Shown piece after piece: positions 16,448-24,719 of a DNA stretch of 64,000 nucleotides (within the stretch, counting starts at the first letter, position 1; each line of letters opens with the position of its first letter). Made by a program: the position numbers and the translations under genes. The notes beneath the pieces were generated by a model. The model did no database searches and had not been told where the DNA came from. It worked only from the letters and a program-made list of their open reading frames with translations. Location: positions 333,564 through 397,563 of the forward strand of contig CAWGVO010000017.1 in the NCBI GenBank assembly GCA_963826055.1, in the 5' to 3' direction. This DNA comes from JBBDMC01 sp963826055. Lineage in GTDB: Bacteria > Pseudomonadota > Alphaproteobacteria > Rhizobiales > Kaistiaceae.

Positions 16448-17810
16448 GCCGGCCGTCACGGACCTCAGCGCGCCTCTCGCCGAACACGTCGCCACTGGCA
16501 GCGAAGCGTCGATCCCGGCGTCAGCTTTGGCTGCCGAAAAGCTGTACCTGCTGGACTGGATCGCAGTCGTTGCCGTGGGCATCGGCGCTCCGGGTTGCGC
16601 CGAGGCGGCGCGCCTGGTGGAGAGGATGTATGGCGCTTGCGGCTCTTCGAACACTTTGTTTGGCATTCGAGCGCCGGCGCCAGAGATGGCGATGCTGAAC
16701 ACTTCTCACGCGCAGGCGTGGGAGCTCGACGACGTATACGACGAGGCGCTGGTGCGACCTCATTCGATGGTGGTCTCGGGAACGCTGGCGGTGGCGCAGA
16801 TGCTGGGCGAGTTGCCGTCCGTCGAGTTGCTTGTCGCCAATGCGCTTGGAACCGATGTGCTTTGCCGGCTTGCCAGGGCGGCCACCAGCCCGTTGTCGTG
16901 GTCGCGCACAACGACTCTTGGCAATATCGCGGTCGCGGCCGCCTGCGCAAAACTGCTGGGTCTGGACGCGGTCGGCATCAGGAACGCGATGGGCGTGGCG
17001 TACTGCCAGTCGGCGGGGACGCTGCAGCCGGGATTGGAGGGCACCAGCGCCAAGCGGCTGCAGGCGGGGTTTGCCACGCGGGCAGGGGTTCTCTCGGCGC
17101 TCCTGGCAGCTGAACGCGTCGATGGCCCGCAACAATCGCTTGAAGGGAAGCTGGGTTACTACCGGCAATACGAGCGCGGCCAGTACGATCGTGAGGCGGT
17201 CCTCGACGGATTGGGTGATCGTTTCCTTTCTTGCGCGGCGAGTATCCGCACCTACCCGGGCGCGCGAGAGTCGCACGCCGCTTACGAGGCTGCCCGCCGT
17301 CTGATCGAGACCGAAGGCCCGCTGTCGAATATCCGCCGCGTGGACATATTTCTCACGCAGGATGCCGCTAACGTCGTGGCAAACCCGATCGGTGAGGGGA
17401 GCGTCACCGCCGCGGCGGCCCTCGCGTCGGCGGCTTTCGGCACGGCGTGCATGCTGACTCGGGGTCAGCTCGACATTTCCCTGTACGGGGATGCGGCGCG
17501 GAGCGATCCCGAAATCCTGCGTGTTGCCCGATCGGTCACTTACTCGAGCGTTGCGGACGCAAAGGCCGGCGCAATCACTCCGGCGCGGGTCGTGATCGAA
17601 TTGAGCGACGGCCGGGAATTGAAAGCCGAAGTCACCGATCTTCCGGCGGGTGTTGACGAAAGGGCAACCGACGCCGTGGTGGCAAAGTTCAGACAGTACT
17701 TCGGGCAATACGCCGCCGAAGATGGCGCGGACCGTGCTCAGAGGTTGCTCGACACCGTCCTCACCCTCGAGCGGCGCCGGATGGATGATCTGTTTTCGTT
17801 GTTGCAGTGA
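16434..17810 (+). CDS. MmgE/PrpD family protein
   Basis: About 458 residues, the normal length for the family. Features: HAQAWELDDVYDEALVRPHS in the helical domain, SRTTTLGNIAVAAACAKLLGLD, SAGTLQPGLEGTSAKRLQAGFATRAGVLSALLA, and KLGYY near residue 240. Family members include 2-methylcitrate dehydratase, cis-aconitate decarboxylase and iminodisuccinate epimerase, so the likely reaction is on a di- or tricarboxylate. I chose GTG 16434, which has a GGAGG site at eight bases and overlaps the SDR end by 14 bases; ATG 16419 is an alternative. It ends 12 bases from the convergent racemase-like gene. Confidence 0.88.
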   Translation: MPPSRPAVTDLSAPLAEHVATGSEASIPASALAAEKLYLLDWIAVVAVGIGAPGCAEAARLVERMYGACGSSNTLFGIRAPAPEMAMLNTSHAQAWELDDVYDEALVRPHSMVVSGTLAVAQMLGELPSVELLVANALGTDVLCRLARAATSPLSWSRTTTLGNIAVAAACAKLLGLDAVGIRNAMGVAYCQSAGTLQPGLEGTSAKRLQAGFATRAGVLSALLAAERVDGPQQSLEGKLGYYRQYERGQYDREAVLDGLGDRFLSCAASIRTYPGARESHAAYEAARRLIETEGPLSNIRRVDIFLTQDAANVVANPIGEGSVTAAAALASAAFGTACMLTRGQLDISLYGDAARSDPEILRVARSVTYSSVADAKAGAITPARVVIELSDGRELKAEVTDLPAGVDERATDAVVAKFRQYFGQYAAEDGADRAQRLLDTVLTLERRRMDDLFSLLQ

Positions 17811-17822
17811 TCGTCCACGATG

Positions 17823-18629
17823 TTATTGGCGGTTGCCGCCCTGGGCGATGGCTGCCTTCAGGTCCGTATCGGCCATATTCCAGCTGTAGCTGGCGCGGTT
17901 CACTGTGAGGCCGGATTGGCGTCGCAGGATGACCATCGTTTCGCCGAGCAGGACAAGACACCCCAGGCCATCGATGATCGGCACGTCGTCGACCCGGTGA
18001 AGGCCGCTTGCCCACAGCGCCTCGGCGAGGATCATTTGGCCCGGCACGATCACGTCGGCCCCGCGCGCGATCAGGCGCCGGCAGGCGCCGACAACGGCAT
18101 CGATGTGCGCGCGGGTGGCAAACAGGCCGACGACATCCTCGTAGGAAAGCCCAACATCCTCGTGGCCTATGCACGGACGGGCCGAGTATGCCGCGACACG
18201 CTCGACGAAGCGCGGCAGCAGGATCTCGTTGAAGCCAATGACGCCAAGGCGATCGCCCAGCGACGGACCGATTGCGGCTGCTGCCTGGGCATACGCGACG
18301 ATGGGAATGTCGGTCAGTGTGCGCGCCACCTCAAGGCCAGGGGCTTGCAGGGGGCTGATCAAGAAGCCGTCATATCCCTTCGCCGTGGCGCGCAATACCC
18401 GCTCCGCCATAAACCGCTCCTGGATCGTCTCGGAGGCGCGATTGCGGGTGAACGCGGCGATGGACATGTTCGGGGGGAGCGCTTCGGCCGGCATGCCGTG
18501 CAGGTCGACGGTGGTCCCGGGCCGTTTGACGGCGTCAAGGTGGGCTGCCAGTGAGGTGTAGTAGGGACCGGTGTTGGCGGCTTGTGGCACCAGCGCCTGG
18601 AACCATAGTTTGATGCCGGTTTCGGCCAC
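17823..18629 (-). CDS. Asp/Glu/hydantoin racemase family protein lacking both catalytic cysteines
   Basis: A 268-residue protein with the family layout: TTVDLHGMP, GYDGFLISPLQAPGLEVAR, GDRLGVIGF, then GADVIVPGQM and VPIIDGLG. In active racemases the second of these carries Cys before a DPGL-like motif and the fourth carries an LGC motif; here they read SPLQAPGL and PGQM, so both cysteines are missing. It may be a non-racemising member such as a lyase, isomerase or binding protein. It is the last gene of the seven-gene operon that begins with the iron-sulfur subunit at 23454. Confidence 0.75.
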   Translation of the reverse strand: MAETGIKLWFQALVPQAANTGPYYTSLAAHLDAVKRPGTTVDLHGMPAEALPPNMSIAAFTRNRASETIQERFMAERVLRATAKGYDGFLISPLQAPGLEVARTLTDIPIVAYAQAAAAIGPSLGDRLGVIGFNEILLPRFVERVAAYSARPCIGHEDVGLSYEDVVGLFATRAHIDAVVGACRRLIARGADVIVPGQMILAEALWASGLHRVDDVPIIDGLGCLVLLGETMVILRRQSGLTVNRASYSWNMADTDLKAAIAQGGNRQ

Positions 18630-18655
18630 TGTCTGTCTGCGTCCCGCCTTTGTGG

Positions 18656-19330
18656 CTAGATCAATTCCTTGGTCTTGTCGTCGGTCTCCCCGTAGCGGTG
18701 GAGCGTCGCCGGCTTGGTCCCCGCGTACAGCTTCTCGATGCGCGGTGCGATCTTGGCGTTCTCGCGTTCGAACAGGCTATTGCCGTCGAGGTCACTCTCC
18801 ACGATGAATGGCCCGAAACCTTCCACGTCAAGCACCCACACACCCTGGGCGATGCCAAGCTCCTTCAGCCAGAAGGCGTCGATCACGCGCTTGGTACCGC
18901 GGGCGAGCAGCGCGCCGGTGCCATAGCCGACCGTCGTCAGGTAGATCGCGTTGTTGGGCACGAAGAACCGACGATAATCCTCGCTTGTCATGCCGCTCTT
19001 GCCGATGATGACGTTGCATCCAGACAGCTTGAACCAACGATCGAGCCAGGGGGCGAAGCGGAAAGAGGCGGTGGCGGTGACGGCGCCGACCGTGTAGGTG
19101 CCGTCGGGGTTGACGCGGGCCGCCGGCGAGCAGTGAAAGTTGACGGCGCCGAGCACTTCCCTGGGTGCGGGCATGCCGGCGCCCTCCTCAACGGCTCGCT
19201 TGTAGACCCCCTCGCGCGCGGTGAACACGCGGCCAGTGAGATAGACGACCGTGCCGAGCTCCAGCTTGCGCAGGTCGTCAGTACTGGCAGGCAGATCGAG
19301 GTGAACCGTTTTCAAGGCGGGTTTGGCCAT
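18656..19330 (-). CDS. Class I fumarase / L-tartrate dehydratase type hydro-lyase, beta subunit
   Basis: A 224-residue protein of the C-terminal fumarase I family (Fumerase_C). Visible are LRKLELGTVVYLTGRVFTAREG, the GPAAR-like position read here as FHCSPAARVNPDGTYTVGAVTATAS, IIGKSGM and VEGFGPFIVESDLDGNSLF. With the alpha subunit four bases away it forms a [4Fe-4S] hydro-lyase that adds or removes water on fumarate, tartrate or a substituted analogue. ATG 19330 (MAKPALKT) is chosen. The place of this gene behind a succinate-dehydrogenase-like complex suggests that it hydrates that complex's product. Confidence 0.87.
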   Translation of the reverse strand: MAKPALKTVHLDLPASTDDLRKLELGTVVYLTGRVFTAREGVYKRAVEEGAGMPAPREVLGAVNFHCSPAARVNPDGTYTVGAVTATASFRFAPWLDRWFKLSGCNVIIGKSGMTSEDYRRFFVPNNAIYLTTVGYGTGALLARGTKRVIDAFWLKELGIAQGVWVLDVEGFGPFIVESDLDGNSLFERENAKIAPRIEKLYAGTKPATLHRYGETDDKTKELI

Positions 19331-19334
19331 TGTG

Positions 19335-20294
19335 CTACTCCGCTGCCTCGGCCGCGTACGCACCCCACTCGACGGTTTCGCGGCGCATATAGTCGGTGAA
19401 CCATGCCGGGTCGGTGCGGAAAGTGGCGGTGCCGTCGGCGGCGAGGCGAGCCGACGCCCGACGGGAGGAGAGGCAGAACATGTGCATGCTCATGGGCATG
19501 CCGCCAGTGTGGCAGTAGCCGACTTCGATGTGGCAGTCGATGACCATCGAGGAGCCCATGAAGCCCATGGCACCCATACCGATGCCATTGCCCATGTCCA
19601 TGAGCTCCTGTTCCAGCTCGGCGATCTTCGGATCGGGATTGCGCGAGCCAACGACGCGCAGGCAGGCGGCCTGCTTGCCAAGCACCATGCAAATGTCCTT
19701 CGATCCACCTAGACCGATGCCGACAATCGCCGGCTGACAGGCGAGGCCGCGCTTGCCAAAAGAAATCAGGGTGTCGAGAAAGAAGCGCTTGATGCCCTGA
19801 ATGCCGTCGCCGGGAAACAGCATGCGATAGTCGGTGCCGAACAGGCCGCCCTTGTGCACGGTGGTGAGTTCGATCCAGTCGGCGTCGGGATGAAAGGCGT
19901 ATTCGATTTCGGGCGCGCCGATACCGCAGTTGTTGTTGTGGTCGGTGCGCCACAGCGGGTGGACGCGGTTTGGGCGCAGCGGCACCTCGTCGGTTGCCTT
20001 GGCGGTGGCGCGACGGAGCGCCGCTTCCAGCGCTACGGGGCCGCCCTCGACGCGCGCCTCGTTGCCGATCTTGACATACCATCGCGGCACGCCGGTATCG
20101 CCGCACATCGCGCGCCGGTCCTCCTTGGCGGCCTCATAGTTCTCCAGCATTGCCTGGAGAACAAAGGAGGACAGGTCGCCCTTCTCGGTGTCGGCGCAGC
20201 GGCGCAGGCCGTCGAGGTAGTCGTCCGGTATCTCGATTGCCGCCTTGGCCATGAGATCCTCGGCGGTCCGCTGAATCGAAGAGATAGGGATCAT
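19335..20294 (-). CDS. Class I fumarase / L-tartrate dehydratase type hydro-lyase, alpha subunit
   Basis: About 319 residues of the Fumerase family. The three cluster cysteines are expected in MCGDTGVP, in GLACQPAIVGIGLGG, and in VGYCHTGGMP; all three are present. HNNNCGIGAPEIEY and KDICMVLGKQA match the active-site region. The start is taken at ATG 20294 (MIPISSIQ), since GGAGG stands five bases before it; ATG 20306, next to the flavoprotein stop, is the alternative. Alpha and beta are separate genes, as in L-tartrate dehydratase (TtdAB) and the two-subunit fumarases of some bacteria. Substrate not decided. Confidence 0.87.
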   Translation of the reverse strand: MIPISSIQRTAEDLMAKAAIEIPDDYLDGLRRCADTEKGDLSSFVLQAMLENYEAAKEDRRAMCGDTGVPRWYVKIGNEARVEGGPVALEAALRRATAKATDEVPLRPNRVHPLWRTDHNNNCGIGAPEIEYAFHPDADWIELTTVHKGGLFGTDYRMLFPGDGIQGIKRFFLDTLISFGKRGLACQPAIVGIGLGGSKDICMVLGKQAACLRVVGSRNPDPKIAELEQELMDMGNGIGMGAMGFMGSSMVIDCHIEVGYCHTGGMPMSMHMFCLSSRRASARLAADGTATFRTDPAWFTDYMRRETVEWGAYAAEAAE

Positions 20295-20307
20295 CGGCGC
20301 CTCCATG

Positions 20308-22041
20308 TCACTCGGCCGCGACCTGTTCCTTGAGCAATGTCTCGCCTGGACTGACGTGTGTGAAGAGGACCGGCTCGTCGCTGATTTCGATCGCGCCGTC
20401 CTTCCGCCGCGCTACCGTGAATCGCGAGACATGAAGGTCGCCCGATTCGGGAAAATCGGAACGGAAATGAGCGCCGCGCGAATTCTCCCGGCGGATCGCG
20501 GCAAGTGCGATCACGCGACTGGTCTCGCACAACGAACGCAGGTTGAGCCAATCGTGCCAAGTCAGGTTGAAGGCGCGGCTGTCGTCGGGAATGCCGGTTG
20601 CCAGCAGTTCGGACTCGATCTCGTCGAGGGCGGCGATGGCGCGGTCGAGCCGCCCCCTGTCGCGAATGACGCCGACGTCGTCCCACATCACATCGTACAA
20701 TCGTTCGCGCAAGCGGTTCAGGTCTCCCGGTTTCTGCGTGAAAGGATGCATTGCGCGCACCTGCTCGGAGGCGAGTATGTCCTCGTCGGGAGGGCGTCGT
20801 TCCTGATGCGTCACCCAGGATGCCATGACGTCGCCAGCGATGGCGCCGAACACGGTCGAATTGGCGACGCCGTTGCCTCCCAGCCTGTTGGCGCCGTGCA
20901 TTCCGCTGGCGTCCTCTCCGGCGACGAAAAGACCGGGAATCTCGGTCGAGGTGTCTGGCTCGCAAACCACACCACCCATGAAGTAGTGCGCCGTCGGCAC
21001 GACCTCAACCAGGCCCCCCGCCAGATCGAAGCCGCAGTCGCGACAGCGATCGACCATTCCCTTGAACTGCCGGGCAACTTTGTCCGCGCCAAGGTGGCCC
21101 ATGGAGATGTATACGCCGCCGTTCGGCGTTGTTCGCCCCGCTTTCATCTCGGAGTAGATGGATCGGCTGACAACGTCGCGAGTGGCGCGTTCGAGTGCGG
21201 AGTCATAGTCGGCCATGAAGCGCCGGTTGTCACCGTTGAGCAGATGGCCGCCGATACCGCGCAGCCCCTCCTCGAGGACGGTTCCGGTCATCCGGGTGTC
21301 GTGACCAGCCAAGAGGCCGGTCGGGTGAAACTGAACCATTTCCATGTCGCGCAATGGCAAACCTGCCCTCAGCGCCATGGCAAGCCCGTCCATGCTCTTG
21401 TCGCCCGACGGCGTGTGGTAGCGGTACATCGTCGGCCCGCCGCCGGTTGCCAGGAGGACCGCGCGAGCCTCCACGAAACGCATCTCGCCGGTTCTGATGT
21501 CGGCCATCAGGACGCCGGAAATGGAGCTGCCGTCTTTTGCAGGGATGAGAGAGAGAGCCCGGTGCTCCTCCATTCGGCGCACGCCAGGGCGCGCCCACAC
21601 CTGCTCCATCAGCCGATTGATGATCTCGATACCGGTGAGGTCTCCCTTGTGAACCGTGCGGTCGAAAGTCTGGCCGGCGAATGCCTTGCCGTGCAGGCTG
21701 CCGTCGGGGTTGCGATCGAAGAAGCAGCCGATCTCGTTCTCCAGTTCGCGAACGCGCTCGATCGCGGTCGTTACCAGCGTCCAGGCGAGTTCCTGGTGAG
21801 GGAGCCATTTGCCGCCCTCGATGGTGTCCATGAAGTGGCGCTCCACGGAGTCGCCTCTGTGGATGGCGGCGTTGTAGCCGCCCTGGACCATCCGCGTGCA
21901 GCCGCATTTGCCGAGCAGGCCCTTCGTCGCCACGATGACGTCGAGTGCGGGGTCTGCTTTGTGAGCGTGCAGGGCGGCAAACAGCCCGGCGCCTCCGGAG
22001 CCAAGGATCAGAATGTCGGTTGTCAGACGTTCGAGTGCCAC
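20308..22041 (-). CDS. Succinate dehydrogenase/fumarate reductase-like flavoprotein subunit
   Basis: A 577-residue FAD protein. ILGSGGAGLFAALHAH is the FAD-binding motif, FHPTGLLAG with EEGLRGIGGHLLN is the dicarboxylate-binding and catalytic arginine region, RDVVSR follows, and GEDASGMHGANRLGGNGVANS is the C-terminal FAD site. At the position of the FAD-linking histidine of SdhA (SHT..AQGG) it reads GCTRMVQGG, so covalent FAD is unlikely. GTG 22041 is the start; it lies eight bases after the upstream anchor gene. It oxidises or reduces a succinate/fumarate-like acid, exchanging electrons with the iron-sulfur subunit. Confidence 0.88.
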   Translation of the reverse strand: MALERLTTDILILGSGGAGLFAALHAHKADPALDVIVATKGLLGKCGCTRMVQGGYNAAIHRGDSVERHFMDTIEGGKWLPHQELAWTLVTTAIERVRELENEIGCFFDRNPDGSLHGKAFAGQTFDRTVHKGDLTGIEIINRLMEQVWARPGVRRMEEHRALSLIPAKDGSSISGVLMADIRTGEMRFVEARAVLLATGGGPTMYRYHTPSGDKSMDGLAMALRAGLPLRDMEMVQFHPTGLLAGHDTRMTGTVLEEGLRGIGGHLLNGDNRRFMADYDSALERATRDVVSRSIYSEMKAGRTTPNGGVYISMGHLGADKVARQFKGMVDRCRDCGFDLAGGLVEVVPTAHYFMGGVVCEPDTSTEIPGLFVAGEDASGMHGANRLGGNGVANSTVFGAIAGDVMASWVTHQERRPPDEDILASEQVRAMHPFTQKPGDLNRLRERLYDVMWDDVGVIRDRGRLDRAIAALDEIESELLATGIPDDSRAFNLTWHDWLNLRSLCETSRVIALAAIRRENSRGAHFRSDFPESGDLHVSRFTVARRKDGAIEISDEPVLFTHVSPGETLLKEQVAAE

Positions 22042-22049
22042 GGCTTTTC

Positions 22050-22409
22050 TCAGAACACCCTGACAAGAAATACGAACGCGACCAGGGCCGCTGCGGCGGC
22101 CGCTGCGGTCGCCAGTTGCCGCTGACGACCCGACCACGAGAGATTTTCGACAATAAGCAGCCGCAGCCCGCCAAGCAGGTGGACGACGACCAGGAATATC
22201 AAGCCGCTTTCAGCCAGCTTGACGATCGGCTGTTCGGTCCACCTCAGGAACCGATCGAGGCTCGCATCACCGTTGATCGCCAGGCCGAGCGCGAGAAAAT
22301 GCAACGGAAGGAAAACGGCAAGGCCGATACCCGATAGACGGTGAACAAGCGCCGCCAGCCAAAGTACGTGTCGGCGGTGGTTAAGGGCGTGAGCGGCGCG
22401 TGCGGTCAT
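22050..22409 (-). CDS. Succinate dehydrogenase cytochrome b subunit-like membrane anchor (SdhC type)
   Basis: A 119-residue protein with three hydrophobic segments. The N-terminal AALVHRLSGIGLAVFLPLHFLALG carries the SdhC signature H-R-x-S-G, and a later segment has VVVHLLGGLRLL with a likely heme-ligand histidine. Start ATG 22409 overlaps the stop of the upstream anchor gene (ATGA). It should bind quinone and heme b and hold the dehydrogenase on the inner membrane. Confidence 0.8.
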   Translation of the reverse strand: MTARAAHALNHRRHVLWLAALVHRLSGIGLAVFLPLHFLALGLAINGDASLDRFLRWTEQPIVKLAESGLIFLVVVHLLGGLRLLIVENLSWSGRQRQLATAAAAAAALVAFVFLVRVF

Positions 22410-22735
22410 GGCAGGACGATCGCGGTGACGGCCCGAAGGCCGAGAAGGATCAACAGAACGCCGAAAGCGCCCGCCCAGAAACTCGCGCGCCGACTGCCAA
22501 GGCTCATCCATTCAGCCAGGATGTTGCGGATGCCGATCGAGGCGTGAATGGCGGCGGCGAACACGAAGAGGCCGTAGAAAAGTGCCCAAGCGATGCTGCC
22601 GCGGGTGCGCGAAAGGATATCGGCGGCGCTCAGGTTTTGGCGCGTGGCGTAGAAGATCACGGCTACGTGGATCAGGATCATCGGCACCAGAAGGGCCGCG
22701 GTCAGGCGTTGCCAGACGTAGAGACGCACGTTCAC
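22406..22735 (-). CDS. Second membrane anchor subunit of the dehydrogenase complex
   Basis: A 109-residue protein with three hydrophobic segments (VWQRLTAALLVPMILIHVAVIFY, WALFYGLFVFAAAIHASIGI, and a C-terminal one). Histidines in ILIHVA and AAIHASIGIRNIL are placed as in fumarate reductase/succinate dehydrogenase anchors. The GTG start at 22735 overlaps the iron-sulfur subunit stop by four bases. Together with the next gene it forms the quinone-reacting part. Confidence 0.78.
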   Translation of the reverse strand: MNVRLYVWQRLTAALLVPMILIHVAVIFYATRQNLSAADILSRTRGSIAWALFYGLFVFAAAIHASIGIRNILAEWMSLGSRRASFWAGAFGVLLILLGLRAVTAIVLP

Positions 22736-23454
22736 GGCTTGATCTCGCCCTTCATGTACGCGCGCGTCGTTGCTCGCTTGAGGGCCGCGATCGAAGCTGT
22801 CGGGTTGAGCGAAAGGGGGCACACTTCGCGGCATGATTCGTGGGTGTGGCACGCGTGGCAGCCGCCAGAGCTGGCGACCGCCTGCAGGCGCGCGGTGTTA
22901 TCGGCATCACGGACGTCATTTACGAGTGTCCACGCCCGATTGAGTTGCGCCGGGCCGAGATAGTCAGGATTCCAGCGGACAGTGTCGCACGCGGCGTAGC
23001 AGATGCCGCAGTTTATGCACTCGATGGCGAGGTCGGCCGCCTGCCGTGCCTCGTCATCCGGCTTGATCGCTTCAAGCGGATCTTCTCTCGTTCTCGACGG
23101 CACAAAGGCGCCACCTGCCTTCTGCCACTTCTCGAAGAAGGTCTGCATATCGGTAGCAAGATCCTTGACTACCGGCAGGTTCTCGAGCGGCCCCACCTCG
23201 ACGCGTCCGTCCCGGACCACGCTCGACAGGCGTGTGCGGCAGGTCCAGCGCGGCCTGCCGTTGACTGTCATGGCGCACGACCCGCACACCCCCACGCGAC
23301 ACGCGAACCGATACGCCAGCGTCGGGTCGACGTGGCGCTGGATCCACGTGACCGTGTCAAGGACGGTCTGGTTGTCGCGCGCGGGCACCTGGTAGGCGCG
23401 GTATTCGCCGTCCTCGCCGCCGCGCCATACAGATACTGTCAGATCGGATTGCAT
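22732..23454 (-). CDS. Succinate dehydrogenase/fumarate reductase-like iron-sulfur subunit
   Basis: A 240-residue protein with an N-terminal [2Fe-2S] ferredoxin domain (CRVGVCGSCAMTVNGRPRWTC) and a C-terminal domain for [4Fe-4S] and [3Fe-4S] clusters (CINCGICYAAC and CHACHTHESCREVCP). It carries electrons between the flavoprotein and the membrane anchors. It is the first gene of the seven-gene minus-strand operon. It lies downstream of the LysR gene in the same direction, with about 110 bases between. Gene order B-C-D-A differs from the usual sdhCDAB, which supports a specialised paralogue rather than the TCA-cycle enzyme. Confidence 0.9.
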   Translation of the reverse strand: MQSDLTVSVWRGGEDGEYRAYQVPARDNQTVLDTVTWIQRHVDPTLAYRFACRVGVCGSCAMTVNGRPRWTCRTRLSSVVRDGRVEVGPLENLPVVKDLATDMQTFFEKWQKAGGAFVPSRTREDPLEAIKPDDEARQAADLAIECINCGICYAACDTVRWNPDYLGPAQLNRAWTLVNDVRDADNTARLQAVASSGGCHACHTHESCREVCPLSLNPTASIAALKRATTRAYMKGEIKP

Positions 23455-23563
23455 GTCGGACCTGAATTCCTGCCGGGCCGACCATATTGTCCCAGTCCAG
23501 CTTGCCGCCGAATTCTAGCAAGCAGGCTCCGTCAGAAATAGGGAATAAGACTGAACATTAAAT
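23455..23563. promoter_or_regulatory. Short gap between lysR and the dehydrogenase operon
   Basis: 109 bases, AT-rich toward the lysR end. It probably holds the operon promoter. No hairpin or clear operator is visible. Confidence 0.4.
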
Positions 23564-24544
23564 TTACTTTTTTTTATGAGAGCCGCTGCGGGACATGCGC
23601 TTTTTCGCGCCGTCGGCGATGGGTCGCCGCGTGCTCGATTTCATCCGGTTGGAAACGAATGTCGACTGGCTGCCGCTCCCTGACACGAGCGTCCTCAACT
23701 CGGCGAGAAGGGTTTCAGCGAGCACGGTCTTGGGATGCCCGATGGGATGAACAAGCCCGATGACGCGATGAAGCGGCGCGCCCTTGAACGCGACCTTGCG
23801 CAGGGGGAGGTCGGTGGAGGCACTGATAGCGCGCAGTGGCACAATCGATACGCCGAGGCCGTGATGAACCATGGTGGTGATAGCCTCAAGGGTGTCCAGC
23901 ATCATGGTTTCATTGACCTGAAGCCGTCGCCGCCTGATGAGGCGGTCGATCAACTGGCCAACCCAGGCGACCCGCGTGTAGCGGATGAACGGGTAGGCGG
24001 CTATCAGTTCCTCGGCGGACAGGTTTGGCGCGTCGATAGGGGCGATGACAACGAGCGGCTCGCGTGCGAACGGCGACCACTCGAGACCGGATCGGCTTTC
24101 CAGCATTTCGCTGACGATTGCGGCGTCGAGAATTCCCCGGCGCATTCGATTGACCAGATCAGCGGAGAGGCCCATCACCAGTTCGATGTGCAGTCGCGGA
24201 TACTTGGCCCGCAACGCGACGAGCGCCTTGGGCATGATGCCCGTGATGGCGCTCGGTACGACGCCCAGCCGCAGGTGACCTCCGATCGCCTGCCCGTCGA
24301 CGTCCTGAAACAGGCGATCGTAGGCAAGAGTGACTTCCCGCGCCTTCGGCACGAAAGCGCGGCCGGCGTCATTCAGGACCGGCGGACGTTTGGAACGGTC
24401 GAACAGGATGACGCCCAGTTCGTCTTCCAATGTTTTCATCTGCATGGTGACTGCCGACTGCGTGCGGTTGATTGCGCGCGCCGCAGCAGCGAACGATCCG
24501 GTCTCGGCAATTGCCAGGAAAGTCTTGACCTCGCGGATTGACAA
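23564..24544 (-). CDS. LysR-family transcriptional regulator
   Basis: A 326-residue regulator. The N-terminal winged helix reads VKTFLAIAETGSFAAAARAINRTQSAVTMQMKTLEDELGVILFDRS; the effector domain begins GGHLRLGVVPSAITGIMPKAL and has HHGLGVSIVPL. The start appears to be TTG 24544 since no in-frame ATG is nearby. The C-terminus (after residue 295) is an unusual basic tail ending in HKKK, in an A-rich run. It lies between the minus-strand dehydrogenase operon and the divergent carboxyltransferase operon and may control both. Confidence 0.9.
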   Translation of the reverse strand: MSIREVKTFLAIAETGSFAAAARAINRTQSAVTMQMKTLEDELGVILFDRSKRPPVLNDAGRAFVPKAREVTLAYDRLFQDVDGQAIGGHLRLGVVPSAITGIMPKALVALRAKYPRLHIELVMGLSADLVNRMRRGILDAAIVSEMLESRSGLEWSPFAREPLVVIAPIDAPNLSAEELIAAYPFIRYTRVAWVGQLIDRLIRRRRLQVNETMMLDTLEAITTMVHHGLGVSIVPLRAISASTDLPLRKVAFKGAPLHRVIGLVHPIGHPKTVLAETLLAELRTLVSGSGSQSTFVSNRMKSSTRRPIADGAKKRMSRSGSHKKK

Positions 24545-24719
24545 CGCATCACTCCGAATATGATCTGACCTGCATCTTCCTTGAGTTTTATCGAAACATA
24601 TTGTTCATGGAATTTCATTTCAGTTCAAGTGTATTGCCGACTATAACCGGGCGTGGACGGTTCGGGGCGCGCGCCGCCGGCGCCGATCGGATAGATTGGG
24701 GAGAGACGGAGCGAACGGA
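24545..24719. promoter_or_regulatory. Divergent lysR / carboxyltransferase promoter region
   Basis: 175 bases, AT-rich around 24580-24640. It holds the near-palindrome ATGGAATTTCAT (24607-24618), a possible LysR half-site pair, close to the lysR start. A GGAGCGAACGGA stretch before ATG 24720 probably serves as the ribosome site. Confidence 0.45.
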
